DNA of 64,000 nt from Brettanomyces bruxellensis (GCF_011074885.1 NC_054690.1:1245001-1309000); one strand, 5' to 3'. Counted from the stretch's first letter, positions 52,131 through 63,715 are shown. Notes: generated by a model not told the origin, from the sequence alone. Program-made: numbers and translations.

Positions 52131-52979
52131 TCATTTCTTGGCCTCCTTTTGGTCATCCAGCTTCATGCGAGGAAATTCGTAATCCAAATACTCACCGTAC
52201 TCGGACAGTTGTAGTTTATCCACCGGGTGGTTTGCAAACCACGTCCCGAGAGTCGTTGACTTCAAGTTGTTCTTGTTATCAACGCTGTTAAGCTCAAATG
52301 GAGCACGTACATCTTTGTAATCGCCGATTTTCGAGCTGCTGGTAGCTCTCACAGCATCAGAAATCTTGTCTGTAAGGATTTCCTCTATCGACACATTCTC
52401 ATTCCGGAACTTCTCAAGCAAGCCCCTATATTTCTGCATGAGATCCGACTCCTCGTACTGGTCGGCCATCATCTGGTTGAGATCCAGCGAATATATCATC
52501 TTCCAGTATTGTGCGTTGTTCATAGGCATGAAATTCTTCGGTCCGTTCCAATACGAAGAAAACGACAATTTTGTTGGTTTTTCGGCGTTAAACTCCCGCG
52601 CCAGCTTGATTTCAATGTAGAGAGGGTTCGAGTTCGGCTCTAGATCGCATGCCAACTCCTTGAGTGCAGTTACTGTCAATCCAGATCCGGCAAATAAGCA
52701 TGCTAATCTAGTGAATCTTCTTCTCGATACACTAACCGAAGGGCTGAACCGCCGGAACGCTCCGTACAACGTCACTGCACCAACTCCCAGCTGTATACAT
52801 GCCATTGTTGCCCGCGGTAAAAGGGCATCATGTGCCGGTGCTAATGTTCCCCATATGAAAAGATTTGGTGCTGCATATCTGAACAGTCTTTTATAGACAG
52901 TATCGAAAAAGGAATCGTCCGGGTCCACCAACTTGTTGAAGGACACCTTTGCGTTCTCCGATTCTCCGAGTTTCACCAT
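52131..52979 (-). CDS. Unknown protein with hydrophobic N-terminal half, 282 residues
   Basis: I do not recognise the family. After a polar start there are three hydrophobic segments, at about 34-50 (APNLFIWGTLAPAHDALL), 57-74 (ATMACIQLGVGAVTLYGAF) and 88-106 (FTRLACLFAGSGLTVTAL). A charged soluble region runs from about 120 to the end, with conserved-looking blocks (FSSYWNGPKNFMPMNN, FELNSVDNKNN, LGTWFANHPVDKLQLSEYG). The short turns fit a membrane hairpin in an organelle membrane, with no cleavable signal. Convergent with DBP2 across about 100 bp. Codon use and even length support a real gene. Confidence 0.75.
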   Translation of the reverse strand: MVKLGESENAKVSFNKLVDPDDSFFDTVYKRLFRYAAPNLFIWGTLAPAHDALLPRATMACIQLGVGAVTLYGAFRRFSPSVSVSRRRFTRLACLFAGSGLTVTALKELACDLEPNSNPLYIEIKLAREFNAEKPTKLSFSSYWNGPKNFMPMNNAQYWKMIYSLDLNQMMADQYEESDLMQKYRGLLEKFRNENVSIEEILTDKISDAVRATSSSKIGDYKDVRAPFELNSVDNKNNLKSTTLGTWFANHPVDKLQLSEYGEYLDYEFPRMKLDDQKEAKK

Positions 52980-53760
52980 CTTTCTATACTTTATACAGAA
53001 GGCTTTTATCTTCTTGTGTGAGAAGTACTCAATGGGAATCGGGTGGAAATTTAAATGCCTCAGAATTTATTTGATTCAATCTAATCGATGTCCGCATGAA
53101 GTGGTGTACGGGTGTGTACGAGCTGGAGATGCTAAGTGTTGTTAGTGCGGGACACTAGGACGATACACGATACAAAGGAGCAAGAAACAGGACGAGAGAT
53201 GATGAAATGGGCATTGTAAGGATAAAAAACGTGCTTTGAATATCGTAGCTGCAATTTCTCACTAAGATTTCTGGTAGCTACAGCAGGTTTTGGATATGAT
53301 GGACATTTTCTTGTTCACTATTTGCAGCAGTGACCAATCCCCATCAGTTTACTCGGACAGAAAGAAGTCTTTCTGGATTTCAAGGAGTATATCAAAGAAG
53401 TGTGAAAGATGCTGATGGGGTAGGTGAGAAATAAAAAACTACTGGGTTGATAGGTTGAAAAGTAACAATGAGAAGCAATCAACTATGTTCACTTTTCGAA
53501 GGCATCACCCATTACATACATTTTTATTGATGCACTAATAACTCATTGATTAGGAATTGTGTTATCACACACAAACTGATCTTACTCGCAAGCAGGATTA
53601 GAGAATGCTCAAAAGCTAATAACAGCAATACATTCGATGAAACTCTCAATCCAATTGATGCTACATCCCAAAAACTACAAGAAACAAATTTCCATTTAAC
53701 ATAAACATTCATTCATTAACTCAAACTATAAAGACCTCAAGCGCAAGAAATGACAAGAGC
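52980..53760. other. Intergenic region upstream of the 282-residue gene
   Basis: About 780 bp between two minus-strand genes (ADH terminator on the right, promoter of the unknown gene on the left). Small ORFs (52933-53145, 53524-53712) lack motifs. Nothing recognised. Confidence 0.5.
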
Positions 53761-54816
53761 TTAGTTGTTAGTGTCCAAGACATATCTTCCCAAGATCTTA
53801 CCCTCAGCCATCCGCTTGAAGACATCAGGCAATGTGGAAAGTGGAGCAACCTTGAATGGAGAATGGACCAAACCTCTCTCGAAGAAGTCCAAAGCCTCAG
53901 CAGTGTCCTCTCTGTTACCGACGTAAGAACCCTTGATCTCAATAGACTTGACGACCTGGTTGAAGACGGCGGACTTGCAGACGGCACCTGCTGGCAAACC
54001 AACAAGAACAACCTTACCAAGAGCTCTGACGTACTCGGTAGACTGGGAAATGGCTCTCTCAGACACAGAGACGTTAATGACACCGTGTGGACCACCGTGG
54101 GTGGCAGCAACAACATCCTTGATGATGTCCTTGCTCTTGGTGAAGTCAACGAAGACCTCAGCACCCAAGTCGGTACAGAGCTTAGCCTTGTCGTCACCAC
54201 CATCGATGGCCAACACTCTAAGACCCATGGCCTTAGCGTACTGGATGGCAAGGGAACCCAAACCACCACCAGCACCGGAAATGGCAACCCACTGACCTGG
54301 TCTCAAGTCAGCAGTCTTCAAAGCCTTGTAGACAGTAACACCGGCACAGAGAATTGGAGCAACCTCGTCCAACTTGGTGGTCTGTCTAATACGAGCGGCC
54401 TGGACGGCATCAGCAGTAGCGTACTGGGCGAAAGAACCATCGTGGGTGTAACCAGAGAGATCTGCCATTGGGCAGTTTGGCTCGGCACCCTGCATGCAGA
54501 ATTCACAACTCATGCATGAGCCGTTCAACCACTTGATACCGGCAAAGTCACCGATCTTCCAGTTCTTAACCTCAGAACCCATGGCAACAACGACACCGGC
54601 ACCTTCGTGACCTCCGATCAATGGAAGCTTAACTGGTAGAGGCCAGTCTCCTTTCCATGCGTGCAAGTCAGTGTGGCACACACCAGTGTAGAGAACGTGG
54701 ATCAAAAGCTCGTTTGACTTTGGCTTTGGAACTGGGACTTCTTTGTACACAATTGGGCCGCCGTTCTTGTCGAACACGCAGGCCTTCATGGTCTTTGGAA
54801 TTTGTGGAGCAGCCAT
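53761..54816 (-). CDS. ADH1: Zinc alcohol dehydrogenase (ADH1-type)
   Basis: A 351-residue medium-chain Zn-alcohol dehydrogenase that interconverts ethanol and acetaldehyde with NAD(H). Catalytic zinc ligands are C47 (GVCHTD), H70 (GGHEGAG) and C157 ([10 protein letters not shown]). Structural zinc ligands are C101, C104, C107 and C115. The coenzyme motif [14 protein letters not shown] starts near 181, followed by DGGDDK (Asp205, NAD preference). The N-terminus ([13 protein letters not shown]) has no mitochondrial presequence, so it is a cytosolic form. The codon choice is highly biased, as in strongly expressed yeast genes. It has an unusually long (2.5 kb) gene-free upstream region. Which ADH paralogue it is cannot be decided. 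Confidence 0.95.
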   Translation of the reverse strand: MAAPQIPKTMKACVFDKNGGPIVYKEVPVPKPKSNELLIHVLYTGVCHTDLHAWKGDWPLPVKLPLIGGHEGAGVVVAMGSEVKNWKIGDFAGIKWLNGSCMSCEFCMQGAEPNCPMADLSGYTHDGSFAQYATADAVQAARIRQTTKLDEVAPILCAGVTVYKALKTADLRPGQWVAISGAGGGLGSLAIQYAKAMGLRVLAIDGGDDKAKLCTDLGAEVFVDFTKSKDIIKDVVAATHGGPHGVINVSVSERAISQSTEYVRALGKVVLVGLPAGAVCKSAVFNQVVKSIEIKGSYVGNREDTAEALDFFERGLVHSPFKVAPLSTLPDVFKRMAEGKILGRYVLDTNN

Positions 54817-57312
54817 TATGTGAAAAACTTTATGGGAGAAATGCTATATCTAGGATAATAGTATTCAAACTTCCTTGGAGAGGGAGGAGAAGGGAAAAAG
54901 TAAAACGACGCAAACCAACAACGGGATATCCAATCACTAATCTGAGGCGGAACCTCGCATATTTATATAGCCCACGAGAGGCTGTTCGGTATTATTATGA
55001 CAACTGCAATCCGAGCGATTTTCGCACAAGTGACGGCAAACTTCCAAAATGGTGTGCTTTGCTCAAAGCGGAGAGTGCGTTGTTATTTTCTCAATTTTCG
55101 GATTCCTGCATTGTGCACTAGATAATAACTGTGCCCATAGGGGGGGAGGGGGTGTACTCTGATGCAATTAGGTTTTACATTGTGTTTTTTTTTTTTTTTT
55201 CAGCATGAGGCCGAGCGGGAGCAAGGATTTCGTCATGTCCGACATCTTTGCATCAATTCCAAAACACAACTTCGGTTCACATAATATGTTAATCACCGAT
55301 AAGGGCAATGCAAGCCCGTTACGACAAACTCTTGGACGGGAAAAATCCCCTGAGATGGGCTTCCGATTGCGTTTCTCTGGCTCGTTCCGTCCTCTAATTG
55401 GTCCACGGCTACCCTCTTGCCGGAATCAGCCTGACAAACATGGACGCATTCGGACTGCATTGCTTTCCAACAATCGCGTATTGCCAATGAAATAATTTTT
55501 CCTTCCTCCAAAATTTTCCAGATGAATTTATTTTCCAAAATTTTTTCGCTCTCCGACCTGTGCCCTATCAATGAATTCGTGAATCAGCTCTCGCGGTGTT
55601 ATTCATCCGTCAGGCGGGCGATTCAAATTTTCTGAAATTTAGGGGGTGGAATTATTCATCCGCCGCATTCGGGATTCCCTTGGCCGGGAGTCATGGCACA
55701 ATAGGAAAACTGTTTTTTCTACTTATTTTTCACCCTCTCCTAACGGTATCCGAGCTCATGCCCAACTTCTAAACGCATCACCTGTCCTTTGCACAAGGCT
55801 TTAATCTTCATCTTTCAGATCTGAATCTTAATTCCAACTTGCTTGCGTCCATACTAATCATTATGCTATGCAACTGACCTTTTTTTTTCTCGCCTCGCTT
55901 TGTCTGTCTTTATGCTAACACGTGATTTTTTTTCCATACACCCCCCCTCTCTCTACAACTTTGAACGCTTGTAATGTACTTGGCACAGCTAAAGTTTATT
56001 TCTTACTTATTACTTGATCTGCTATTGCCGTCCCCTCTTCATTCAAAAAACCAGGCTTCACACTGTAAACATTTTCTCCATTTTTTTCTTCTTGCTTTCT
56101 CTCATATCATCGGCGTCGGAATTCCGATAGTACCATGTGTCCAATTTGGTTTTCCCTACTCTTTAGCTACAGCTTAATCTACATGTCGCACCCGGAAAAA
56201 AGCCAAATACGTTGCCTCCATCCTGGCTTCTGCCGGCTGCCAATTTCTTCCCGCATCATTTAGAAAGAGAGCATAAATTTTCTTCCGAACTTCCCGTGCT
56301 TGGACATTCTCGAATCCTCGATTGGAAAATGATCTTTAGAGCGGACATTCCCACAATAGAAGATAAAATGTGTATTTTTTTTTTGAATGGCTGGAAAATT
56401 ACTTTGTTTCGTACTCTAATTCTGTCCACTTTTTAATTCTTTGTTGACTCAATGCTAATCGAATCGTGCCGGTATGATGATTATCGGTACCGTTTGTCCG
56501 CCGGACTTGCCTCCGTACACCACGATTCCGCTGTTTCCCGACTAAGGCCCGGCGAAAAATAATGCCGTGCACTAATCGGCAAGCGAGGGCGTGAGTTCCG
56601 AATAAAGTTACCGGTTGCATGTTTCAGGTTCTAGAAGTATCATTTAGCGCCAATTATCATTTTCAGGTGCGATGGAGGCTGGTTCTAAGATTTCGGTTGT
56701 CTTGAATTTTTATTTTATTTTTCTCCCCTTTTACAATTGCTAAATCTATGATTCTTGAATGCTGTAAGCTGTGCATCTGGATCAATCAAGCAAGCAATTG
56801 TCCTCTACGATATCTGCGTTGTTGTGATTGGCTCATTTGCAACCGAACGGCCAACTATTCGCGGGGTAAATACATGCAGCATTGAGCAAACTACTGAACG
56901 ATTGTTTCCCTTTTTGGAATCATTTTCCAACATTTCAATAGTGCATCTTTCCTGATACCGGGATAACGGAGACATCCGATGCTTACTACAAATACTATCG
57001 GACACCTACAAAAATATTTTCAAGGCAGGTCCGGACAGCTGTAAATCTTGATTGGGTTTCATTAACAATGAAGTCGTTGTTCTCTCCAAAATGTACACGT
57101 AGATAAAAATCGCCAAACTCGTAAATACGCTTTAACAGCCTCTACGTGTGCTATAAATAACAATAACGTCACATTAAAGCAAAAGTTATATAACATAATG
57201 GGCCGTTCGGTAAATAGGCAAGGGTGATGAAAAGCACCGTCTGTATCAGATAATTGCGGGAAAAAAAAGTAGCATCCGGTACGATCGACGTCGATCGACG
57301 TCATCTTCACAT
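54817..57312. other. 2.5-kb gene-free upstream region of ADH
   Basis: It contains a TATATAAATA-type box on the minus strand near 54957-54970, G7-A-G5 (about 55140-55152), a T18-type tract (about 55183-55200), an E-box CACGTG at 55919-55924, a C-run near 55942, and an 11-bp direct repeat TTATTCATCCG at 55599-55609 and 55652-55662. ORFs at 55205-55495, 56212-56436 and others show no motif. It is probably a large regulatory region for ADH plus the 3' flank of TFS1. Confidence 0.55.
57282..57297. repeat. 16-bp perfect palindrome behind the TFS1-like gene
   Basis: CGATCGACGTCGATCG is self-complementary and is followed by another GACGTC. It ends 16 bp from the TFS1-like stop codon, so it lies in the 3' UTR or terminator. 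Confidence 0.85.
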
Positions 57313-58137
57313 CTACTGCTGATCATTCTGAGCGTAGAAGAAGTTGACAGCATAAGGTGTCAACTTGTATTTTTCTGCATACTCAGCAGCACCTGCGCCT
57401 CTTATACCAGTACCCCAATTTGGACGATCTTTTGGAGCTTCTGGTGTGACACCTGGAGTCTGCTTGTAAAGCAAAAACACATATCTGTGTTTTCCCGTTT
57501 TTGGAGGTGGTCCTGGACCGATGTATGGGTACAAAGTCCTACCTTTGAGATCAGCTGTACTCAATTGGTCATTTGAGGATGCATTCTCGGCATTGAAAGT
57601 GTTCAATTGCACATCAACTGCAAGATAGTGCAAGTACTCGGACCATTTTTCATCGTTTCTGGTTGGTGCATCAGGATCGGTAACAATAAGAGTGAAACGG
57701 TCATCCTTAGAAATATTAAAAGTGGAAGAAGCATCGCTTGGAAGATTCAAAGTGAAGTCAATCCTAGGCAAGTTCTTGGAGTCGGCGGGCCGGATGTTGT
57801 TACCCAATGCGACCTCCTTACCTGAATCATACTGGATGGTCAAAAAGCCCTTTGGTAGAAAAGACTTGTCGTGAATAACTGTAGGAACAACTTCACTCTT
57901 GGTAAGTGAGTCCTTGACAGAGTCTGAAATTGTCATGAGAGGCATTGCGGCTAGTAAAAGAAAACTGTTTCTGGAAAATCCTTTCTTGTAGGTGTTATAG
58001 CTTGGCCTGTGTTGTGTATGGTGCAAATAAGTGGCAATTGCTCGAACTGGTTGCTTAAAACTAGTATTATGTGAAAGTGCAAGTGCTCGAATCGGAATAT
58101 GTCCACGTATACTCCTGCTAGCTACTATAAAAGACAT
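57313..58137 (-). CDS. TFS1: PEBP-family protein, TFS1-like with N-terminal extension
   Basis: A 274-residue phosphatidylethanolamine-binding-protein family member. The ligand-pocket motifs D-P-D-A-P (154-158), with KWSEYLHYL following, and GKHRYVFLLY (about 217-226), plus GPGPPP and KDRPNWG, match S. cerevisiae Tfs1 (219 residues), the carboxypeptidase Y inhibitor and Ras-GAP modulator. The first ~60 residues are extra: Arg/His/Ser-rich, no acidic residues, amphipathic. They resemble a mitochondrial presequence. An internal Met at 65 (AAMPLMTISDSV) would give a Tfs1-sized protein. Alternative starts or dual targeting are possible. The ATG at 58137 is the first of the frame. Confidence 0.88.
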   Translation of the reverse strand: MSFIVASRSIRGHIPIRALALSHNTSFKQPVRAIATYLHHTQHRPSYNTYKKGFSRNSFLLLAAMPLMTISDSVKDSLTKSEVVPTVIHDKSFLPKGFLTIQYDSGKEVALGNNIRPADSKNLPRIDFTLNLPSDASSTFNISKDDRFTLIVTDPDAPTRNDEKWSEYLHYLAVDVQLNTFNAENASSNDQLSTADLKGRTLYPYIGPGPPPKTGKHRYVFLLYKQTPGVTPEAPKDRPNWGTGIRGAGAAEYAEKYKLTPYAVNFFYAQNDQQ

Positions 58138-58701
58138 ATGCCAGGGAAAGTTTTTTAGTTGTAGTGTTTGTCAATTAAGATGCAAAAAAATTTGCCAAGT
58201 GTAAACGAGCCAACCCATTATAAATGGGAATTCTCTTGAATTCTTTTGTGGCAAACAACACACAAACTAGGAGTTAAATAAATTAATTCCGCGCCGGCCT
58301 CAAAAGAATATCGAAGAAATTTTAATTCCCGATCGAGCTGCCACGATCCGGAAGACGAGACAACCGCATTTTCAATATTTCAATTTTGATCTGATGGTGT
58401 GTGTTATTTTTCACATTTGTTCAAAGGTTTCAAACGTTTCACCTCCCGCCTAATATAGCCGTTATTCCCCGGCTCAACATCATGTGAAATGAAAATATAA
58501 GCCCTAGGCTTCCTGTGGATTACGTAATACCACTACCATTACGCATATCGGTGCTTATCAGTTTTTTCAATCATTACATCTAACAGCATACATACACTTT
58601 CTTACACTTACACGTTCACTCGAGCACCAGTCTATTGCCTTTTAAATACTAATTACAGGCAGTTGTGCTTGTTACACTAGCAACCGTCTCCTGGTGTTGT
58701 G
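58138..58701. other. Intergenic region TFS1-SNX3
   Basis: About 560 bp between two minus-strand genes. No ORF of note. I see no motif I can defend. Confidence 0.5.
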
Positions 58702-59190
58702 TTAAATAAACCGAGATTTGTCCCATTTATCATCCTGAATGAAGCAAATCAATGCCTTGGAGCCTGTCTGTAAAAGTGGATGACCTGCAACCATGTTGAG
58801 AAACTTCTCCAACCCACGCCGTCTTTCCTCTATGAATTCGTCATTAAATCTTTGCGAATATGTCAGAATCGACTTATCTGGAAGCTTGGGAATAACAACT
58901 CTGTTACTTTCATGTTGTAAAACCTTTCTGAACGAATCAAAATCGCTGTATCTGCGTCTCACCTTGGAGTATTTCTTCCTAAATGCCGGTATGTTCGTTC
59001 GACAAATGATCTCATAGTCTGTATACATGTTGGAAGGTTTTGAACCATGTGTAATTGGGTTCACGACATCAACCTCCAAAAAATTCTCTGGTTCTCCGTA
59101 TAGTTCTTCAAAAGTTTGTCTGTGCTCCTTTGTTGCTTCATCATGTCCAACGGCACCCTCAAAAGACTGAAAGGGGTTTACTGTTGGCAT
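58702..59190 (-). CDS. SNX3: Sorting nexin 3 (SNX3/Grd19)
   Basis: A 162-residue PX-domain protein, almost entirely the PX fold. The PI3P-binding core is R79-R80-Y81-S82-D83-F84, followed by [28 protein letters not shown] in segments to about 132. It ends DKSRFI, typical of Snx3. Snx3/Grd19 is a retromer cargo adaptor that recycles proteins from prevacuolar endosomes to the Golgi. Length equals the S. cerevisiae protein (162). The start ATG fits the family. Confidence 0.94.
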   Translation of the reverse strand: MPTVNPFQSFEGAVGHDEATKEHRQTFEELYGEPENFLEVDVVNPITHGSKPSNMYTDYEIICRTNIPAFRKKYSKVRRRYSDFDSFRKVLQHESNRVVIPKLPDKSILTYSQRFNDEFIEERRRGLEKFLNMVAGHPLLQTGSKALICFIQDDKWDKSRFI

Positions 59191-60277
59191 TGTTTAGCTT
59201 GCAAATGTCTATCAGTCACTTCAGATTAAATGCCTAAGAAAAAGCTTCAATGAATATAAAACTGCAAATATTACTCTCTCTAAAGATAGGTACCCCTGCA
59301 ACGTGCAACCTCTGACGTAGTATCCTATTTATTTCTTGTCTCGACCTGACAAATACTGTGATTTATGAAAATATAAGAATTTCCGTTTGCATTCTTCTCT
59401 CTGAGGCTTTTCTTCTCAACTTCAACTATGCACCCGCAGAAAACTCTGATCGCCGCACTTCTCCGCAGCCTGATTACGTCAGCAAATTGTGGGACGCAAT
59501 ACCTTTTTATAGTTAAGGCAAGTAGGTAAACATTTCGTTAGAATGACTAGACACGGTACCATTAGCGAAAAGAGGTCTCAGCAAAAGTAAGAATGTTTCT
59601 ATAATGCCTTCAAACTTCATAAAAATTGGAATAATCTTCGAAATTCAGTTTCGAGGATATACACTTTCTTTAGAAATACCAAATAAACCGAAAAAGGAGA
59701 AGGATATTAAAATGAACCTTCAAAACAAATAAAATTAGGGGCCAATAATGAACTGAAAAACCTAAATAAAGCATCAAATGGATAAATATACAAAAAAACA
59801 CATCAATGCTTGTTGGAATAGGAGTGGATGAACCTTTCAACATCGATAAATATGTACAAATTCCAAAATCCGTGTGATATGCAACTTTGTCGTCATATGT
59901 CATTGAGTCCGGTAAAAAAAAAAAAAATTACCCCGATTGTTTTCTTCCTCGCTCCCCTTTAACTATATATTATTCTTTCAGTGAAATTACTATAATAAGA
60001 TGTACGTGCAACAAGGGTCCCCTACAGGCACAAAAGAGCAAATAAAACAAACCTCCAAGTTCAGATTTCAGCAAGGTTGTACTAGTGAAACAGTGGGTAC
60101 GCCAAACTTTGAGAAGTGGGAATTATTCATCTTGAAAATAAAAAAGGCTGTGGTAAACGTCTGTGTCGATTTAGTATAAAGGAAAAGAGCTAAGAGAAGG
60201 TATCAGGACATTTTGGATAAAGGAACGTTGGATAATACACGGATAGCTACGGAAATATTCTATGGGCAGATTACAAG
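59191..60277. other. Divergent promoter region SNX3 / HAP5
   Basis: About 1.1 kb. ATTACGTCAG near 59472 resembles an Atf/CREB half site, and an A-run lies at 59915-59927. The minus ORF 59670-59903 lacks motifs. No gene recognised. Confidence 0.5.
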
Positions 60278-61528
60278 ATGGACGGGGACTTAGATTTTCA
60301 GAATTACCAGCATTATGAGGATGATTTCAACCATCAGAATTATACCGGAGATAACAACGAAACGTTTAATTCGGAAAATGCAGCCGGAAGAAGCCAAATT
60401 AGTGGCCAAAAACAGAAGGAGGCAAATGGTGCAGGGCAGTCTCAAGTGCAAGAACCCGGGAAAGGTCAAATCGGACAACATCAACAGACATACTTACCCG
60501 GTACAAACGAAATTGGCGTTCCCGGACTGGAAAGTGGTATTGGACTAAGTGGTGCAAATGTGGGAACTCTAAGCGTTGAACAACAGGCACAACAGAACAC
60601 GGCAGTACAGGAGCAGCAGCAGCAGCAGCAGCAGAAATCGGTGGAAGATCAACAAGAAGATGAGATGAGAAATCCATCGGGAGCATTTGCAAATGTTGGC
60701 CAGGGGTTAGAAGGAAAGTACAAAAATCTGATGATGCAGTATTGGCAGGATACAATCAACTCGATCGAGAAGGAGAACTACAATTTCAAGAATCACCAAC
60801 TTCCGCTTGCAAGAATTAAGAAGGTGATGAAGACAGATGAGGATGTTAAGATGATCTCGGCCGAGGCGCCTATTTTGTTTGCCAAGGGCTGCGATATATT
60901 TATAACCGAGCTCACAATGAGGGCCTGGATTCATGCTGAGGAGAACAAGCGGAGAACGTTACAGAAATCGGACATTGCCGCTGCATTACAGAAATCTGAC
61001 ATGTTTGACTTCTTGATCGATATTGTGCCGCGAGTCCCGGAAAAGCCGAAACGAAAGCATTCACGCCATTCGAAGCATGATAGAGGGCATTCAGCAGCCA
61101 ATCCGAAAGCGGAAACATCAAGTTCACCATCAAATGGGCCTGGAACTGCGTTTGCATCTTCATCAGAAGCATCACCTCAGAATTTCCAGATTACTCAGCC
61201 AAATACGACACTTCCATTACAGCAGCCGTATATTACGCAAGGTGCACAAATCTGGGATTCACATGATGGTGTTCAGCAACAACAAAAAGACCAGCAACAG
61301 CAGAATCAACAACAAAATCCACAGCAACAACAACAACAGCAGGAACAACAACATGGTCAACAACAGCAACAGCAACAGCAAAGACAACAACAACAAACAA
61401 CACCCCAACCACAACAAGGCTACATATACAACTCTACGGGTGTAGGACAGGACGGAAATCCTAACGGAGCACTAAATGGCTCTGTCAAGCAGGAAGGAGG
61501 AAAATTCAACCTTCCGTACAATTTCTGA
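60278..61528 (+). CDS. HAP5: CCAAT-binding factor subunit Hap5 (NF-YC)
   Basis: A 416-residue protein. The conserved Hap5 core lies at about 142-252 ([65 protein letters not shown] in segments). It is a histone-fold subunit that pairs with Hap3 and then binds Hap2 on CCAAT boxes to drive respiratory genes. Upstream is a Gln/Gly-rich region with a short polyQ (112-119); downstream is a long Gln-rich tail (about 325-395) with imperfect polyQ. These low-complexity stretches are encoded by CAA/CAG runs and probably vary in length. The start ATG directly follows a leader with no other ATG in frame. Confidence 0.95.
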   Translation: MDGDLDFQNYQHYEDDFNHQNYTGDNNETFNSENAAGRSQISGQKQKEANGAGQSQVQEPGKGQIGQHQQTYLPGTNEIGVPGLESGIGLSGANVGTLSVEQQAQQNTAVQEQQQQQQQKSVEDQQEDEMRNPSGAFANVGQGLEGKYKNLMMQYWQDTINSIEKENYNFKNHQLPLARIKKVMKTDEDVKMISAEAPILFAKGCDIFITELTMRAWIHAEENKRRTLQKSDIAAALQKSDMFDFLIDIVPRVPEKPKRKHSRHSKHDRGHSAANPKAETSSSPSNGPGTAFASSSEASPQNFQITQPNTTLPLQQPYITQGAQIWDSHDGVQQQQKDQQQQNQQQNPQQQQQQQEQQHGQQQQQQQQRQQQQTTPQPQQGYIYNSTGVGQDGNPNGALNGSVKQEGGKFNLPYNF

Positions 61529-62311
61529 TGTTAAACAGTGCCAAATCCGAGCGCTGCTTGAGGTATGGATAAAAAATGGATAAGACTGGATAACTCTGAT
61601 CTAAGTAATGTCTATATTCGTGCTTTTGCCTTTACTTTCCACATTAATCCGGCCGATGCTGTAAGCTAATATTCAGCCTGGATCACAATAGCCTGGCTTT
61701 TCTACACATAGATAAGGTCATCAATTAAGGTTGTTCTAGATGTATTCACAAATTTGTACAAATTTGTTTCTTTGTTTATTACTAAAGTTTTTTCTTATTA
61801 TGTCGTAATAATTAATCACTACTTAGTCGAAATGAGTTTCATGTTGGAGTAATTATTTATTCACTTCATTGTTTTATTATTTTTTTCGGATTTCATCATG
61901 CTATTTTTAGCCAGCTGATCTATTTTTTTATTTTTATTTTTTTTTTTGAATCGCGTCTCTCCTAGTCAGTCGACTCCTCTCATATCATTCCGTTCAATCT
62001 GGAGATATCTAATCTAAGAAGGGGGAAGTACTTTCAGTTTAATGCGTACTTCACTTTTCTTGAAACAGTTGAAACTTGAGCGTATTTGTATCGTATAGAC
62101 TCAAAGAATACCCTGCATTGATCCAGATATTGGCTATATCCGCTGGTCATTTCTATCAAAAGTAAACGTGGAATACTAAGGAGACATATATTTATTTAAC
62201 AGACAACTATCAACATCGAGATTAGGGATACGCTGCTGCATTATCAGAGGATAATCTAAAGACTAGACCTGGAGACATTGTACTGGCATTCGAACATATT
62301 TCAAATCATAA
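61529..62311. other. Intergenic region HAP5-OPY2
   Basis: About 780 bp between two plus-strand genes. It has T-rich runs at 61923-61947. No gene or RNA recognised. Confidence 0.5.
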
Positions 62312-63715
62312 ATGGTGGCCCTAGATCCAAAAGAGCAGAGGAAAGTTCCGATTTTCCTCAAAAGAAGTCCAGGATCGACATCATCGACAAGTGATGATAA
62401 TTGCGTGTCATGTGGTGATGCACCAAAATGTCCTACATGCAAGGATGATGAACAGTGTGTGATGACAACGCAAACTTGTGATGTCTGTCCAAAGACATAT
62501 TGCACAAAGTTAACATCAACTCTAAACTCATCAAAAAATTCTGGGCTTAGTGGGGCGAAAATAAGCGGAATAGCAATTGGATCATTAGTGTTTGCAGTTC
62601 TATTGATAGCAGGTGCTGGCTACCTCATATACACCAAATGGTGGTTAAAGAAACATCCAGATTCAACCCTTTTTGGAATGCGGTTTGGATATAGGAATAA
62701 GGAACAGGATGATCAAGATCCATTGGATGGAGACGAGCTTGGTGATGACTGGGAGGACAAGAAGCAAAGCAGAAGGATGTCACAAATAAGTTCTTCAAGA
62801 AGTTCTGTCATGACTAAGGCATCAAACGTGTTAAATGTTGCATACATTCCAGGTGTTAAAATCAGTGCTGGACGTGGAAGGAGAATTCCGCATTCTACGA
62901 GAGCAGCTAGTGTCTTTTCTAAAGATACACTTTTAAGCAGCATTGATGAAGCTTCTGTTCATGCCGGTCAAGTGGCATCCAAAGGTATACATCCACAATT
63001 AATCAAAGTTACCCAGCCTGAAATTACAACAGATGAGACTGCATCAACTGAGAAGAGCCTATTGGGTGAAAACAGCATGAAGACTAACTTGCAGCAGGAG
63101 GTGATTCAGGAAGAGGAAGAGGAAGAAGAGGAGGAAGATAAAAAGGCAGCAAGTATTAAAGTGAATAAAAGCAGTAAGCCGGCCTCAATATTTACATCAG
63201 GGAAAGTTTCCGATAAAATAAACCTAGACAAGACTCCATTTGGAGCGTTAGTGTTGAAAAAGAAATCGGAACCCCTGGCGTCTGATTCAGAGTCAGATAC
63301 AGATTCAGATCTTCTTGATTCTGATACTGAGAGTATACAGAAAATCAATGAAGAATTTCAGAGAAAGAAGGAAGAGGCACTTAGCAGGTCTGGAACAATG
63401 AAGAAAAGGGGACTTAATATCCCGGTTCGAATTGTATCAGTAGGTGAAGCCGAAACGGTCAATGAAGAGGAAAAAAAGGAAGGATCAGGATCGAATGGAA
63501 TCTTGCTAGAGTTGGATATTGATGACAGCAAGACGGACAATGCGGTTACTGCCACTGACAAGGATGTTGCAAAAAAAGAGAAAAAGGCAGATGAAGAAAC
63601 AGTAGAAAAGTCAGCAGGCAAAGATGGTGAAAGAGAAGAAAAGACACAGAAGAGTCCGGAAAATGGTAAGAACGGGTTGAAGTCATTAGATCCATTCAAA
63701 ACACCATTTGATTAG
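62312..63715 (+). CDS. OPY2: Opy2-like single-pass membrane anchor of the HOG pathway
   Basis: A 467-residue protein with a short N-terminal Cys-rich outer segment of eight Cys at 31-64 (CVSC, CPTC, CDVC), a membrane helix at about 83-107 (GAKISGIAIGSLVFAVLLIAG and on), and a long acidic cytosolic tail. The tail has Ser/Asp repeats (near 325-345) and a Glu run (near 268-277). This layout matches S. cerevisiae Opy2 (360 residues), which holds Ste50 at the plasma membrane for Ste11 activation in osmosensing. The tail is longer than usual. No signal peptide precedes the Cys motif, as in Opy2. Identification rests on the Cys pattern plus membrane helix. Confidence 0.82.
   Translation: MVALDPKEQRKVPIFLKRSPGSTSSTSDDNCVSCGDAPKCPTCKDDEQCVMTTQTCDVCPKTYCTKLTSTLNSSKNSGLSGAKISGIAIGSLVFAVLLIAGAGYLIYTKWWLKKHPDSTLFGMRFGYRNKEQDDQDPLDGDELGDDWEDKKQSRRMSQISSSRSSVMTKASNVLNVAYIPGVKISAGRGRRIPHSTRAASVFSKDTLLSSIDEASVHAGQVASKGIHPQLIKVTQPEITTDETASTEKSLLGENSMKTNLQQEVIQEEEEEEEEEDKKAASIKVNKSSKPASIFTSGKVSDKINLDKTPFGALVLKKKSEPLASDSESDTDSDLLDSDTESIQKINEEFQRKKEEALSRSGTMKKRGLNIPVRIVSVGEAETVNEEEKKEGSGSNGILLELDIDDSKTDNAVTATDKDVAKKEKKADEETVEKSAGKDGEREEKTQKSPENGKNGLKSLDPFKTPFD

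Noticed and set aside
53863..54519. 218-codon plus-strand ORF opposite ADH
   Set aside because: Antisense shadow caused by the strongly biased codons of ADH; no family features.
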